The notes: generated from the sequence alone by a model not told the origin. A DNA stretch of 40,782 nucleotides from Deltaproteobacteria bacterium (GCA_016929755.1 JAFGIF010000291.1:1-40782), one strand, 5' to 3'; shown: positions 9,075-17,860, numbered from the stretch's first letter. A program made the numbers and translations.

Positions 9075-10715
9075 ATGATACCTGACAAACTTCTTAAGCA
9101 CGAAATCAGCCGTGTGCTTGATACCGCTCAAGAAAAAAGAGCGTGGGCAATCATCGAATCTCCTTACGCGCAACAAATTCTTGACCATATCTCAACCCAG
9201 GACAGCTACTTGATCATCAAATCCGTCTGGGGTACAGACAGCCAGATCCTCATACAATACATCCAACCTGAAAAGATATGTGATTTTATCGATCTGGATT
9301 GCTGGGAAAATGACACTCTTTCGATCCAAAAACTTATTGAGTGGTTGCGTGAACTCTTGAATACCTCTCCGGAAACACTCGCAAAAACTTTAGATAAAAT
9401 TGATATTGAACTCATTGTACTGCTGTTACAGTCATACCTTGAAGTGGTCCAACTCTCACCAACCGATGATAATATCCCCGACCTGATAAATGCAGGCTTT
9501 GAAACACTCGATGATATCTACTACATTCGTTTTTTTCGAGAGTGCGAAGAAAACGAATTCATCAAGTCATTGATGAATATCATATTTGATCAGCACCAGG
9601 GAATGTACTTTCTTGTTATGGGTTCAATCCAATTCGAATTCTCTTCCAGCATGCTGGACCAGGCTTATCAAAACCATACACTCCGCCTGATTGAACTGGG
9701 ATTTCCAGAGCGCGAAGAGGCCATGCGCATCTATAAGAGAGCCTCGATAAAAACCCTGATCCACAAAGGTATTCAGAAACAAAAAATACCCCATCTAGAA
9801 CAGGATGAATATACCCTGCCAACCCTCTATCATGAGCACCTTTCACACAGCAAGGAAATAGTCTTTCAGGCCCTTGGTAAAACCGATTATGATACTCAAC
9901 AAAGGTTTCTTTTTGAAATGGTTTACTTGACAAATAAAATCATTGTGGCCGATTACCGGCCCATCAATGAAGTTGAGGAAATTCAACAGGGACTTTCCAA
10001 AGCCAAGGCCATTACATCTCTCGGTCTTGAAATCGCCGAACAGGAAATGAAGCTGCCTGCCTGGCGTATCATTAAGGAAATAAATGCCGATACTTTATTT
10101 TCACTTGGATATAATGCAATAATCCAGAAGCAAAAGCGCTTAAAGAAAATCCTAAAAACAATTGATCTCTCTCTGATCCCGCCCGCATATAGAGATTTTG
10201 TAGAAGGCCTTCTCAGCAAGCGACCTCGCTATCTGGGTCATGAATATTCATCCCTTGCACAAATCAATACCACAAGCTGTATGTTGGATCGACTTGAATC
10301 AATGATTTCAATTGTGGAAACCATGGATTGGCGCAAAGAACTCAGCAGTTTTTCGGTAACCAATCTCAAGTCAGACCAAGAAATAGACTTGGAAAACATA
10401 ATCATCACTACTCTGGCACTAAACATCCTTGAAGGTAAAACAACCTTCAGACCCCTTAGCATTGAAGAAACCACCTCTTTTCTTGAACTTATCACTGAAA
10501 TTGGGAATAACGGACAAAGGAGATGCGTTCCAGGGTTGGTCAGGGATGCAACCACTCTGCTTGCGACTCTTTCTTATGCGGTCACACCGGAGATCGTATC
10601 CGATACCGCCAAGAACCTCATCGCTAGTATTGAAGATGAGATTGCCGGCCTACAGGAGATCCAGGATCTTGATCCTCGCTTTATTTCCTGTCTGGTAATT
10701 AGGCTGCCGTCCTGA
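9075..10715 (+). CDS. Conserved protein of unknown function, possibly DUF6178 family
   Basis: A 546-residue soluble, largely alpha-helical protein with no signal peptide or membrane segment. I do not know a function. Its length, 'ISRVLDTAQEKRAWAIIESP' opening and repeated Leu/Ile-rich helices recall the DUF6178 family that I associate with Desulfobacterota; this is from memory and not certain. No catalytic motif, cysteine cluster or nucleotide-binding loop is visible. It lies 39 nt after the RND pump on the same strand, with no terminator between, so it may be read through from the efflux operon. It is followed by the small heat-shock operon, which has its own leader. The ATG at 9075 has no good Shine-Dalgarno sequence; I kept it because no better start lies nearby. 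Confidence 0.65.
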   Translation: MIPDKLLKHEISRVLDTAQEKRAWAIIESPYAQQILDHISTQDSYLIIKSVWGTDSQILIQYIQPEKICDFIDLDCWENDTLSIQKLIEWLRELLNTSPETLAKTLDKIDIELIVLLLQSYLEVVQLSPTDDNIPDLINAGFETLDDIYYIRFFRECEENEFIKSLMNIIFDQHQGMYFLVMGSIQFEFSSSMLDQAYQNHTLRLIELGFPEREEAMRIYKRASIKTLIHKGIQKQKIPHLEQDEYTLPTLYHEHLSHSKEIVFQALGKTDYDTQQRFLFEMVYLTNKIIVADYRPINEVEEIQQGLSKAKAITSLGLEIAEQEMKLPAWRIIKEINADTLFSLGYNAIIQKQKRLKKILKTIDLSLIPPAYRDFVEGLLSKRPRYLGHEYSSLAQINTTSCMLDRLESMISIVETMDWRKELSSFSVTNLKSDQEIDLENIIITTLALNILEGKTTFRPLSIEETTSFLELITEIGNNGQRRCVPGLVRDATTLLATLSYAVTPEIVSDTAKNLIASIEDEIAGLQEIQDLDPRFISCLVIRLPS

Positions 10716-10760
10716 CGAGTAATGCATCTATGATTTTTATTCTATATTGAGATTCTTTCC

Positions 10761-10813
10761 CATCATTTTGTTACAATTTTCATGACAATGATGCGGATGA
10801 GCAGACCTTGAAA
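10761..10813 (+). promoter_or_regulatory. Possible control region of the small heat-shock operon
   Basis: The 153-nt gap before the first hsp20 holds two things. CTTGAAA at 10807-10813 matches the -35 half of the E. coli sigma32 consensus, but no good CCCCAT-type -10 follows at the right distance. An inverted repeat (CATCATT at 10761-10767, AATGATG at 10787-10793, loop 19 nt) lies just upstream and could be an operator or the 3' hairpin of the preceding gene. No CIRCE element is present. Weak evidence. Confidence 0.25.
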
Positions 10814-10868
10814 TTTTGCAATCCGATTCCTACTTGTAAATAAAATGATTGTTAAAGGAGGTAAAAAT

Positions 10869-11282
10869 ATGGCGAGAATTGATTTTGGACTATGGGACCC
10901 CCGTAGCGAGATGGAACGGTTTTTTTCAGGATTCAGGCGTGCCACTTCAGAAAGTTCTCCCCCTATGAACATATTTACCAGCGAAGAAGGTGTTGTCATA
11001 ACATCTGAAATGTCCGGAATCGATCCGGAGAAAATCGAACTTTCTGTAGTCAATGATAAGCTCACAATCGAGGGAATTAAGCCTGTCATTGAATTGAAAG
11101 AAGGAGAATCCTGGCATCGCAGAGAGCGCGGGTACGGGAAGTTCCACCGCAAAGTACGCCTGCCATTCTCGGTGGAGGGAGACAAGGTTGAGGCAACCTA
11201 TGAAAACGGCATTCTGAAAGTATCCCTTCCTCGAGCTGAAGCAGATAAACCACGCAAAATTTCCGTAAAGATGGCTGAATAA
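10869..11282 (+). CDS. Small heat-shock protein (Hsp20/alpha-crystallin family), copy 1
   Basis: ATP-independent holdase chaperone, 137 residues. The ATG at 10869 is chosen over the in-frame ATG at 10845 because AAAGGAGGT sits 5 nt upstream. The alpha-crystallin domain covers about residues 35-128 ('VVITSEMSGIDPEKIELSVV' at its start) and ends with the family signature 'ENGILKVSLPRAE'. A short C-terminal tail carries an I-x-V ('KISVKM') in place of the usual I-x-I oligomer anchor. It is the first of three hsp20 genes in a row, 14 nt ahead of copy 2. Expected to bind unfolding proteins in the cytoplasm during heat or other stress. Confidence 0.93.
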   Translation: MARIDFGLWDPRSEMERFFSGFRRATSESSPPMNIFTSEEGVVITSEMSGIDPEKIELSVVNDKLTIEGIKPVIELKEGESWHRRERGYGKFHRKVRLPFSVEGDKVEATYENGILKVSLPRAEADKPRKISVKMAE

Positions 11283-11296
11283 AGGAGGTGCTAGCC

Positions 11297-11710
11297 ATGA
11301 CAGATGAAGCAAAAACGATTCAACCACAAAAGACGCAGATGCAGGATGCGGCAGCAACCGAACGTACAAAAGACCGCCGGACTTATATCCCCAGAGTCGA
11401 TATCTACGAAGACGACCAGAATAACTTGAGAATCCTGGCAGATATGCCGGGAGCAAATGAAAAATCCGTCAGCATCACTCTCGAACAGGATGTTCTGACC
11501 ATTGAAGCCAGTGTGGATAATGTAGAATTTTCAGGACATACGCTTTCCTATGCAGAGTATGGGGTTGGAGACTATTACCGGGCCTTTACTCTGTCTGAAA
11601 AGATCGATCGCGAAAAAATTGAGGCCCGAATGAAAAATGGTGTACTAAGCATCCTGCTTCCCAAGGCAGAACCGCATAAAACCCGCAAAATCAAAATTCA
11701 GGCGGGTTAA
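11297..11710 (+). CDS. Small heat-shock protein (Hsp20/alpha-crystallin family), copy 2
   Basis: Second tandem holdase, 137 residues. The start is the ATG at 11297, 8 nt after an AGGAGG, and not the upstream in-frame TTG at 11288. The N-terminal arm is short, polar and Gln/Thr-rich. The crystallin domain runs from about residue 33 ('YIPRVDIYEDDQNNLRILAD') to the signature 'KNGVLSILLPKAE', and the tail has the I-x-I anchor ('KIKI'). Its N-terminal arm shares little with copies 1 and 3. The three proteins are therefore diverged paralogues and could form mixed oligomers; that is inference. Confidence 0.92.
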   Translation: MTDEAKTIQPQKTQMQDAAATERTKDRRTYIPRVDIYEDDQNNLRILADMPGANEKSVSITLEQDVLTIEASVDNVEFSGHTLSYAEYGVGDYYRAFTLSEKIDREKIEARMKNGVLSILLPKAEPHKTRKIKIQAG

Positions 11711-11741
11711 TTCATAAGAAAGAAAGGAGGTAATCAATCAT

Positions 11742-12245
11742 ATGGATATCAAATATATGTCTCCCTGGAAAAAACGTGGCAATATTCCTGTCAGACCTGC
11801 GGTGGAGAGCCGCTCTTTAGAAACATTCCATCGGGCAATCAACCAGCTATTCGATGATTTCTTTTCAGGCTTTGATCGTTCACCCTTCGGCACACTCGAG
11901 GATATCAGCGAATTCTCTCCCTCTCTGAACATGTCCGAAGACGAAAAGAATGTTACTGTCACAACAGAGCTTCCCGGAATGGACGAAAATGATATCAATA
12001 TCAATATCAGCAAGGATACCTTAACAATTAAAGGTGAAAAAAAGGAAGAAAAAGAAGAAAAAGATAAGGAATCCTACTATCGAGAACGCTCATTCGGTTC
12101 ATTCCAGCGAGTGTTGTCCCTTCCCGGAGGAATCGATGTAAACAAGACCGAAGCGTCCTTCAAAAAAGGTGTCCTGACAATCACCATGCCGAAGCTAGAA
12201 GAGGAAAAAAAGGCCACCAAGAAGATTAAAATCAAGAACGAATAA
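11742..12245 (+). CDS. Small heat-shock protein (Hsp20/alpha-crystallin family), copy 3
   Basis: Third tandem holdase and the longest at 167 residues. The ATG at 11742 has AAAGGAGG 10 nt upstream. A roughly 55-residue N-terminal arm, with 'LFDDFFSGFDRSPFG' typical of class A bacterial Hsp20, precedes the crystallin domain (about 60-152). A highly charged Lys/Glu loop at about 95-107 interrupts the domain. The signature is 'KKGVLTITMPKLEEE', and the protein ends in the I-x-I anchor 'KIKIKNE'. A terminator follows 21 nt after the stop, closing the operon. Confidence 0.93.
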   Translation: MDIKYMSPWKKRGNIPVRPAVESRSLETFHRAINQLFDDFFSGFDRSPFGTLEDISEFSPSLNMSEDEKNVTVTTELPGMDENDININISKDTLTIKGEKKEEKEEKDKESYYRERSFGSFQRVLSLPGGIDVNKTEASFKKGVLTITMPKLEEEKKATKKIKIKNE

Positions 12246-12265
12246 AATCATAACTATTGAAACCA

Positions 12266-12290
12266 TGGAGCTTGATGCTCTAATTTTTTT
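12266..12290 (+). terminator. Intrinsic terminator of the hsp20 operon
   Basis: A 6-bp stem (12266-12271 with 12277-12282, one G-U pair, loop TTGAT) is followed at once by seven T. It lies 21 nt after the stop of the third hsp20 gene. Confidence 0.7.
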
Positions 12291-12305
12291 ACAACGATTT
12301 GCTGT

Positions 12306-12344
12306 TTGCTTTTAAGATCAGAAATCTTCTGATCTTAAAAGCAA
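12306..12344. other. Perfect 18-bp hairpin between convergent operons
   Basis: An 18-bp perfect inverted repeat (12306-12323 with 12327-12344) with a 3-nt loop lies between the converging hsp20 and fdh operons. It is AT-rich and has no T-run on either side, so it is not a classic intrinsic terminator. It could be a bidirectional transcription barrier or an mRNA 3'-end stabiliser. Confidence 0.6.
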
Positions 12345-12381
12345 TGAGAAGTTATTTGAAACATAGCCAAGACAGGGACAT

Positions 12382-12417
12382 GAGACGGGCCAAAGACTTA
12401 TTCACCAGGCCCGTCTC
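12382..12417 (-). other. 10-bp GC-rich hairpin downstream of fdhC
   Basis: GAGACGGGCC and GGCCCGTCTC pair perfectly across a 16-nt loop, 13 nt after the fdhC stop on the - strand. No U-tract follows, so it is more likely an mRNA 3'-end structure or a weak terminator of the fdh transcript. Confidence 0.5.
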
Positions 12418-12430
12418 CACCCAATTTGAA

Positions 12431-13072
12431 TTATTCAGCAGCAGATTCAGCTTCGGCTTTCAGCTCTCTATCGGCCAGCCAGCGCCCCTTATGTTCCTCG
12501 CAGTAGGCCTTGGTTGCCCAACCGGTAAACATGATCTGAACCGTGCCCGGATTAGCAAAGGTTCCCAGATAAATATGAGCAATGACAAATGATGCTACTG
12601 CAAATACGCTCATCACATGCAGCATGTAAGCCCAGCGTGCAAGCACGACCGGGAAGACCAAAGGATTCCACATGACCAGCCCGCTCAATACAATAATAAT
12701 GCCGAAGACTACCACAAACCAGAAGAAAATCTTCTGCCCGGCATTATACATCCCGGCTGGCGGCAGATCCTCAGCCTCCCAAAGATAGCCTCCGGCCTGC
12801 ATAATCCATTTGCCGTCATCCGCAACGAACTTGCACTCATGCCACCACATGATCATGGCGGCTATCAGAGAGACTGCAAACACCACCCCGGAAAATATAT
12901 GCATCCATTTAGTGGCATAGTATCCACCTAAAAGAGTCGGGATAATTTCCCATTGGTGGAACATGAGGCCAAGACCGGTTAACAGGGCAAATAAACAGCT
13001 TCCGGCCAGCAACCAGTGGGTAATCCGTTCGGTTGCATCCGTAACTCTGACCATTCCTTCTCTCTTAGCCAT
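12431..13072 (-). CDS. fdhC: Formate dehydrogenase cytochrome b subunit (gamma)
   Basis: Membrane subunit that takes electrons from the iron-sulfur subunit through b-type hemes to the quinone pool, 213 residues. Four membrane helices are visible, at about 17-40, 53-75, 112-137 and 151-172. Histidines are at the positions expected for heme ligands: 'RITHWLLAG' before TM1, 'KWMHIFSG' at TM2, 'MWWHE' at the end of TM2, and 'VIAHIYLG' in TM4. The ATG at 13072 overlaps the end of fdhB by 8 nt and has AAGGGGGTG upstream; the GTG at 13081 is a less likely start. Last gene of the fdhA-fdhB-fdhC operon. It could also be called FdoI/FdnI-like. Confidence 0.92.
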   Translation of the reverse strand: MAKREGMVRVTDATERITHWLLAGSCLFALLTGLGLMFHQWEIIPTLLGGYYATKWMHIFSGVVFAVSLIAAMIMWWHECKFVADDGKWIMQAGGYLWEAEDLPPAGMYNAGQKIFFWFVVVFGIIIVLSGLVMWNPLVFPVVLARWAYMLHVMSVFAVASFVIAHIYLGTFANPGTVQIMFTGWATKAYCEEHKGRWLADRELKAEAESAAE

Positions 13073-13856
13073 CTGCCTCACCCCCTTCCTCTTTTTCTGA
13101 AACTCTATGCGGCCCCTTGATCATGTAATGCAAGGCCGCCAGACCTGCCACACCGCCGATGCCAAGCAAGGTGAAGGGTTTGAACAGGTTTTTCCACCAC
13201 AGTATTGTGGTCGGCATCTTGGGGTTTGGGTTCACATGCTGAAGCTGAGCAAGCTGTATTTCAGTTGGAATAACATAGAGAACATGGGTCTCGTATTTCG
13301 GATTGGACGGGTATACCGCTCCACCAACCGCATCAGCTCTTTTGTGGGCTTGTTCGATCATTTGCTCTTTCGGCCCGAACTGGAGACAACCGGTCGGACA
13401 GGCATTCACGCAGGCCGGGGGCTTGCCGTCAGTTATCCTGTCATAGCATAGGGTACACTTGGCAATTTTCTCTTCCTTTTTCGAATAGCGTGGGATATCA
13501 AACGGACATGCAACCACACAGGCCTTGCATCCGATACAGAATCGCTTGTCATGAACAACCGCACCGGTATCTGTCTTGACAAGGGCCCCGGGTGAAGGGC
13601 AGGCCTTAACACATGCCGGCCAGTCACAGTGCATGCATGCATCGTGGCGCATGATCCATTTTGTGCCGCCATCTTCTTCAAATTCGTCATACCTGATCAG
13701 GGTCCATGTATCGTATGAAAGGTCCAGGGGATTCTGCAGTGATCCGGAAAAACCCGTCTTCTCTGCAGGCAATTCATTCCACTGTTTGCAGGCAACCTGA
13801 CATGCTCTGCAACCGGTACATTTTGTCAGATCAATGAGTTTAATATATTCAGCCAT
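13065..13856 (-). CDS. fdhB: Formate dehydrogenase iron-sulfur subunit (beta)
   Basis: Electron-transfer subunit, 263 residues from the ATG at 13856 (GGAGGAGG upstream, 4 nt after the fdhA stop). It carries four ferredoxin-type cysteine clusters: 'CTGCRACQVAC', 'CDWPACVKAC', 'CIGCKACVVAC', and 'CTLCYDRI' with 'CVNAC'. This matches the FdnH/FdoH plan of four [4Fe-4S] clusters. A single hydrophobic segment near residues 218-240 ('LLGIGGVAGLAALHYM') would anchor it in the membrane next to the cytochrome b subunit. It has no signal peptide of its own and is expected to cross the membrane with Tat-targeted FdhA, as known for this family. Confidence 0.94.
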   Translation of the reverse strand: MAEYIKLIDLTKCTGCRACQVACKQWNELPAEKTGFSGSLQNPLDLSYDTWTLIRYDEFEEDGGTKWIMRHDACMHCDWPACVKACPSPGALVKTDTGAVVHDKRFCIGCKACVVACPFDIPRYSKKEEKIAKCTLCYDRITDGKPPACVNACPTGCLQFGPKEQMIEQAHKRADAVGGAVYPSNPKYETHVLYVIPTEIQLAQLQHVNPNPKMPTTILWWKNLFKPFTLLGIGGVAGLAALHYMIKGPHRVSEKEEGGEADG

Positions 13857-13860
13857 GATT

Positions 13861-16800
13861 TTACACCTCCTCCCTGTTAACATCTACCAGGAATGCCTTG
13901 TACTCAGGGATCATGGTGTTTGCATCTCCGATAAGCGGGGTTAAGTCATTGGCAATGCTTCCGGTCACGCGACCCTTATATCCGAAGTGCCACAGCATTC
14001 CGATCTGATGGAGTTTCTTGCCATCGACCACGAATGGTCTGAATCTCTTGGTTACCATGGCATAAGCAACGATACCTTCCAGATTTCTGATAGAGGTAAT
14101 CCTGACCTTGTTCCCGTTTTTGATGCCTTTCTCCTTGGCCAACTCTTCACTCAGTTCTATGAACATATCCGGTACGAGTTCGCCAAGCCATGGCAGCCAT
14201 CTGGTCATCTGCCCTGCCTGCCAGTGTTCGGTTACCCGGTAGGTGGTGCAGACAATGGGGAATTTGTCTTTATCAGGACTGCCGAAGACACAGGCTGCTG
14301 CACCTTCGACCAGCATCGGATCGCATACCTGGCCCTGGACAGCCTTATCCCAGCGGAAGATCACCGGAGATTCCTGCTGTTTGGAAAGAAGGTTTCTGAC
14401 CTGTGATTCCAGTGGTTCATAGTGCTCGGGGAACGGCCCATCCGCCATGCCCGGGGCAAAGAGCCTTGCATGACCATACGGCAGCATGATAAACGCATAT
14501 TTGCTGCCCGGGGCCCAACCGCCGTCAGGAACATCACCCAGCCACTTTTTGGAAAGCCCATCCCACCAGATAACAGGTTTATCTTTGGCCCAGGGGTTTC
14601 CCTGCATATCAACGCTTGCCCGGTTATAGATAATCCTCCTGTTTACCGGCCAGCACCACGACCAATCATGGAAAAATCCCTGTCCGCTGGGGTCGGAGGT
14701 TCCTCGACGCATCATCTTGTTCTCGGTATCCGATACCGAGTTGCAGTAGAGCCAGTTTCCGCTGCACGTGGAACCGTCGTCCTGCAGGAATGCAAAACTC
14801 GGCACCATCTGGCCGGCCTTATATACCTTGCCATTGATCTCCTTATCCTTTAGGAAAAAGCCGTTGATCTCCTTGGCAACCTCACGCGGATTGGGATGGT
14901 GAACGTGTCCATCCATGCCCATCTTTGCATAATCCCAATTCAGATCGAGGATCGGTGCCGGGAATGCACCGCCCTCTTTCTTATAGAGTCCTTTGAGCTT
15001 GTAGACGAGTTCGGTTATGATATAAAGATCGTCCCGGGCATCTCCGGGAGGATCAGTGGCCTTCCAGCGCCACTGTGCCCAGCGCCCTGAGTTGGATATG
15101 GATCCCTCTTTTTCCATGGATGCCGCCGCCGGGAGTAAAAATACCTCGGTATTAATTGCTGATGGATCGACCCCGGCTTCCTTCTGCCAGAAACTGGCAG
15201 TCTCGGTCTCCCACAGATCAACCGCAACAAGCCAATCAAGCTTGGCAAGTGCTCGCCTGACAAGGCGGGAACTCGGACATGCCACGGCCGGATTCTGTCC
15301 CCAGCAGAACAGTCCCTTGATCTTCCCCCATGCCATCTGCTCGATAATGGGAATTGTAGAATAGTTTTTGCCATTGTCGATCTTGCCGAGATAGCTGTAT
15401 CCGGTCTCCAGATCTGCGTCCCTCCAGAAAGCCTTGAGCAGGCTGGCGGAATATTTCGGATAATTCCCCCACCAGTTGGCACTCATGGGATCATTACTGA
15501 CCGGAGTACTTTCTTTAACATACTGTTCATATGTCTGCTGAGATGCCTTCGGCGTATTGAGATAGCCGGGCAGGATATGGAACAGTGCCGCGTGGTCAGT
15601 GGACCCCTGCACGTTACTCTCTCCACGCAGTGCATTGATACCACCTCCGGCAACACCGATGTTGCCCAGGAGAAGTTGCAAGACTGCATATGATCTCACG
15701 TTCTGGGATCCGTAGGTATGCTGTGTTGCACCCATCGCATACATGATAGTTGCTGATTTTTCAGGCTTATGGGTAGATGTGTATAAATCGTATACCTCAT
15801 CATAAGCCTTGGGATCTCCACCGGTTATTTCGCAGACTGTCTTAATGTCATAGCGCGAATAGTGTTTCTTCATGAGTTGATAAACACAATTGGAATCTTT
15901 GAGTGTCGGGTCTTTCTTGGGATTGCCGTCGGCATCCATCTGATACTTCCAGGTTGTTTTATTGTATTTACTATCGCTAAGGCCCGAGAAAACACCATCG
16001 AGATCTGTCGGTCCTCTGAATTCCGGATCCACCAGAAAGGCGGCATTGGTATAATTGACCACATAGTCCTTCTGGATCCTGCCATTTGTAAGGGCATAAT
16101 TGATCATGCCCCCGATAAAGGCAATATCAGAACCTGATCTCAGACGCACATAGTTGTCTGCAGTTGCAGATGTCCTGGTAAACCTGGGGTCAACATTGAT
16201 GAGCTTGGCCCCTCTCTTTTCTCTAGCTTCATTAACCCACTTGAAAGAGATCGGATGATTCTCGGCAGCATTGGACCCTATGATCATGATGACATCAGCA
16301 TGTGCAATATCTATCCAGTGATTTGTCATTGCCCCACGACCGAATGAGTTCGCCAGACCGGCGACAGTGGAGCTGTGTCAGATCCGAGCCTGGTGCTCTA
16401 TATACACCAGGCCAAGTGCCCGTTTAAATTTTACCAGTGAGTAAACCTCTTCATTATCGAGACCTGCGCCTCCCAAGGAGGCAATATTCTCAACTCTGTT
16501 TACAATTTGGCCTTTAGAGTTTCTCTTTTGAAAACCCTTGTCCCTGGCATCTTTGATTTTTCTAACTATCCGATCCAAAGCCCAATCCCACGATTTTTCC
16601 TCCCAGTGGTCCGAGCCTGGAGCCCGGTAAAGCACAGCGTTAAGGCGTTTATCGTTGTTTGGTATCTGGAATAATGCACTGCCTTTGGAACACAACGAAC
16701 CACGGTTTACCGGATGATTGGGGTCACCCTCGGTATTAATGACCTTGCCGTCTCTGACATGTGCAATAATACCGCAGCCCACGGCACAATACGGGCAGAT

Positions 16801-16935
16801 TGTCGGGACCTCGCTTGCATAACGGATTTTACGTGGCTGAGCCAAGGCCGGAGTCACACCTACACCGACACCGATACCCGCAACAGCTAGTGTCCCGCCG
16901 GTAAGCTTGAGAAAACTCCTCCTGCTAATGTCCAT
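13861..16935 (-). CDS. fdhA: Formate dehydrogenase catalytic subunit, selenocysteine-containing, Tat-exported
   Basis: Molybdenum/tungsten bis-MGD enzyme oxidising formate to CO2, about 1024 residues. The reading frame contains one UGA, at 16378-16380, which I read as selenocysteine 186. The context 'EHQARI-U-HSSTVAGLANS' is the conserved active-site segment of this family, and the frame continues intact on both sides. The start is the ATG at 16935 (AGGAGAGG upstream), giving the twin-arginine signal 'DISRRSFLKLTGG' and then a hydrophobic stretch. The N-terminal [4Fe-4S] motif is 'CPYCAVGCG' plus a fourth Cys in 'GSLCSKGSAL'. The C-terminal part is the cofactor-binding domain of the molybdopterin oxidoreductase superfamily. 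First gene of the operon and divergent from fdhE. Expected to face the periplasm. Mo or W cannot be told from sequence. Confidence 0.95.
16345..16380 (-). promoter_or_regulatory. Selenocysteine UGA codon with SECIS-like hairpin
   Basis: On the - strand, the UGA (16380-16378) is followed by a hairpin whose CGCC and GGCG arms enclose the loop GGUCU (loop at 16359-16355). The GGU-CUG codons are the 7th and 8th after the UGA, the same spacing I recall for the E. coli fdhF SECIS, where SelB binds the GGUCU loop. The lower stem is only partly paired. Confidence 0.8.
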
Positions 16936-16973
16936 AGCACCCTCTCCTGGAAAGTATTTTACTACAGCCAATA

Positions 16974-17003
16974 TTTATACAATATTACAAGATAAAGTTA
17001 CAA
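16974..17003 (-). promoter_or_regulatory. Probable promoter of fdhABC
   Basis: On the - strand, TTGTAA (17003-16998) is followed by 18 nt and TATAAA (16979-16974), about 38 nt before the fdhA ATG. The match is decent but unremarkable in AT-rich DNA. I saw no clear FNR-like or sigma54 site. Confidence 0.4.
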
Positions 17004-17095
17004 TAGAAAAATGGCCGTTCATTCATTTCAAAACTATGTTTTATTTAGCATATTACGCATATTTTGATTTTTGCGAGTGTTTTTGACGGGAATCC

Positions 17096-17124
17096 TTGAC
17101 TTGCTCTCGAACATAACATATGTT
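17096..17124 (+). promoter_or_regulatory. Possible promoter of fdhE
   Basis: TTGACT (17096-17101), 17 nt, then TATGTT (17119-17124). The predicted transcription start falls at or next to the ATG at 17132, so the mRNA would be leaderless. The upstream ATG at 17120 lies inside the -10 element. Confidence 0.35.
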
Positions 17125-17131
17125 GCTCGAC

Positions 17132-17851
17132 ATGGATTGGGATGCAATTATTCAGGCTTATCCTCACGATGCCGATCAAATTATGCAGGCAAAAGATCTC
17201 GCTGAACATGTTGATGCAGAATTTGACCATCTCGAGATTCCCGACCTTGGAGATTGCAGCGAACCAATCGGCGCCAAGCAGTTGATTCCGATCCAGCCAT
17301 TGTCAGGGGCATGTAAAACTGCCTGGAAAAATTTTTACGGAAATGAACCCTCCTGGGACATCCAAGGCTCTCTTGCAAAATTCTTTATTGAAGATGCCCT
17401 GCCAGACGATATCCCGGAAGCACAGCGTGATGCTGCGGGAATAATTATCCGTGCAGCAGTAACAGGATATCTTAAACGTCTTTTGGAACGCAACAAAAAT
17501 CTCTTGCCGGAAAACTGGAATGAGGGCAAATGCGCATTCTGCTCCACCTATCCCCGCATTGCCTTTGACTCAGAAACATCCAGAACCATGTTCTGCCCCT
17601 TATGCGGATATTCCTGGGAATTCCCGCGAATAAAATGTCCGTTCTGTAATAACACGGATTTTCATACCCTCGGATACTTCGAGACCGATGGCATTGCTCA
17701 TGTGCGGGTCTATTTCTGTCGTGAGTGTTCATGCTACATTAAGGCCGTCGATACGCACGAATACAGAGCCTTTGACGCCGAAACAGAAAACGTACTCAGC
17801 CTTGAGATGGATCTGCTCGCCAAACAAGAAGGATTCAAGGAAAACGCCTAG
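17132..17851 (+). CDS. fdhE: Formate dehydrogenase accessory protein FdhE
   Basis: Rubredoxin-like cytoplasmic factor needed for maturation of respiratory formate dehydrogenases; it interacts with the catalytic subunit before Tat export (known for E. coli FdhE). 239 residues from the ATG at 17132; an in-frame ATG at 17120 would add four residues. No Shine-Dalgarno sequence precedes either. The C-terminal half carries the family's CxxC pairs: 'CAFCSTYP', 'CPLCGYSW', 'CPFCNNTDF' and 'CRECSCYIK'. The N-terminal half is helical. It is shorter than E. coli FdhE (about 309). Divergently placed next to fdhA, and its 3' end converges with tatC, only 9 nt apart. Confidence 0.9.
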   Translation: MDWDAIIQAYPHDADQIMQAKDLAEHVDAEFDHLEIPDLGDCSEPIGAKQLIPIQPLSGACKTAWKNFYGNEPSWDIQGSLAKFFIEDALPDDIPEAQRDAAGIIIRAAVTGYLKRLLERNKNLLPENWNEGKCAFCSTYPRIAFDSETSRTMFCPLCGYSWEFPRIKCPFCNNTDFHTLGYFETDGIAHVRVYFCRECSCYIKAVDTHEYRAFDAETENVLSLEMDLLAKQEGFKENA

Positions 17852-17860
17852 GTATTGAAG

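Noticed and set aside
10716..10868. CIRCE (HrcA) operator before the hsp20 operon
   Set aside because: The inverted repeat there does not match TTAGCACTC-N9-GAGTGCTAA.
13861..16971. Formate dehydrogenase as a frameshifted or nonsense-mutated pseudogene split in two
   Set aside because: The only interruption is a single UGA in the exact active-site position used for selenocysteine, with a SECIS-like hairpin behind it; the frame is otherwise continuous.
16936..16971. ATG at 16971 as the fdhA start
   Set aside because: It would place 12 residues before the twin-arginine signal; the ATG at 16935 has AGGAGAGG upstream and begins the signal directly.
17045..17378. Small - strand frames opposite fdhE
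   Set aside because: They overlap a gene with clear FdhE cysteine motifs and have no ribosome site or family.
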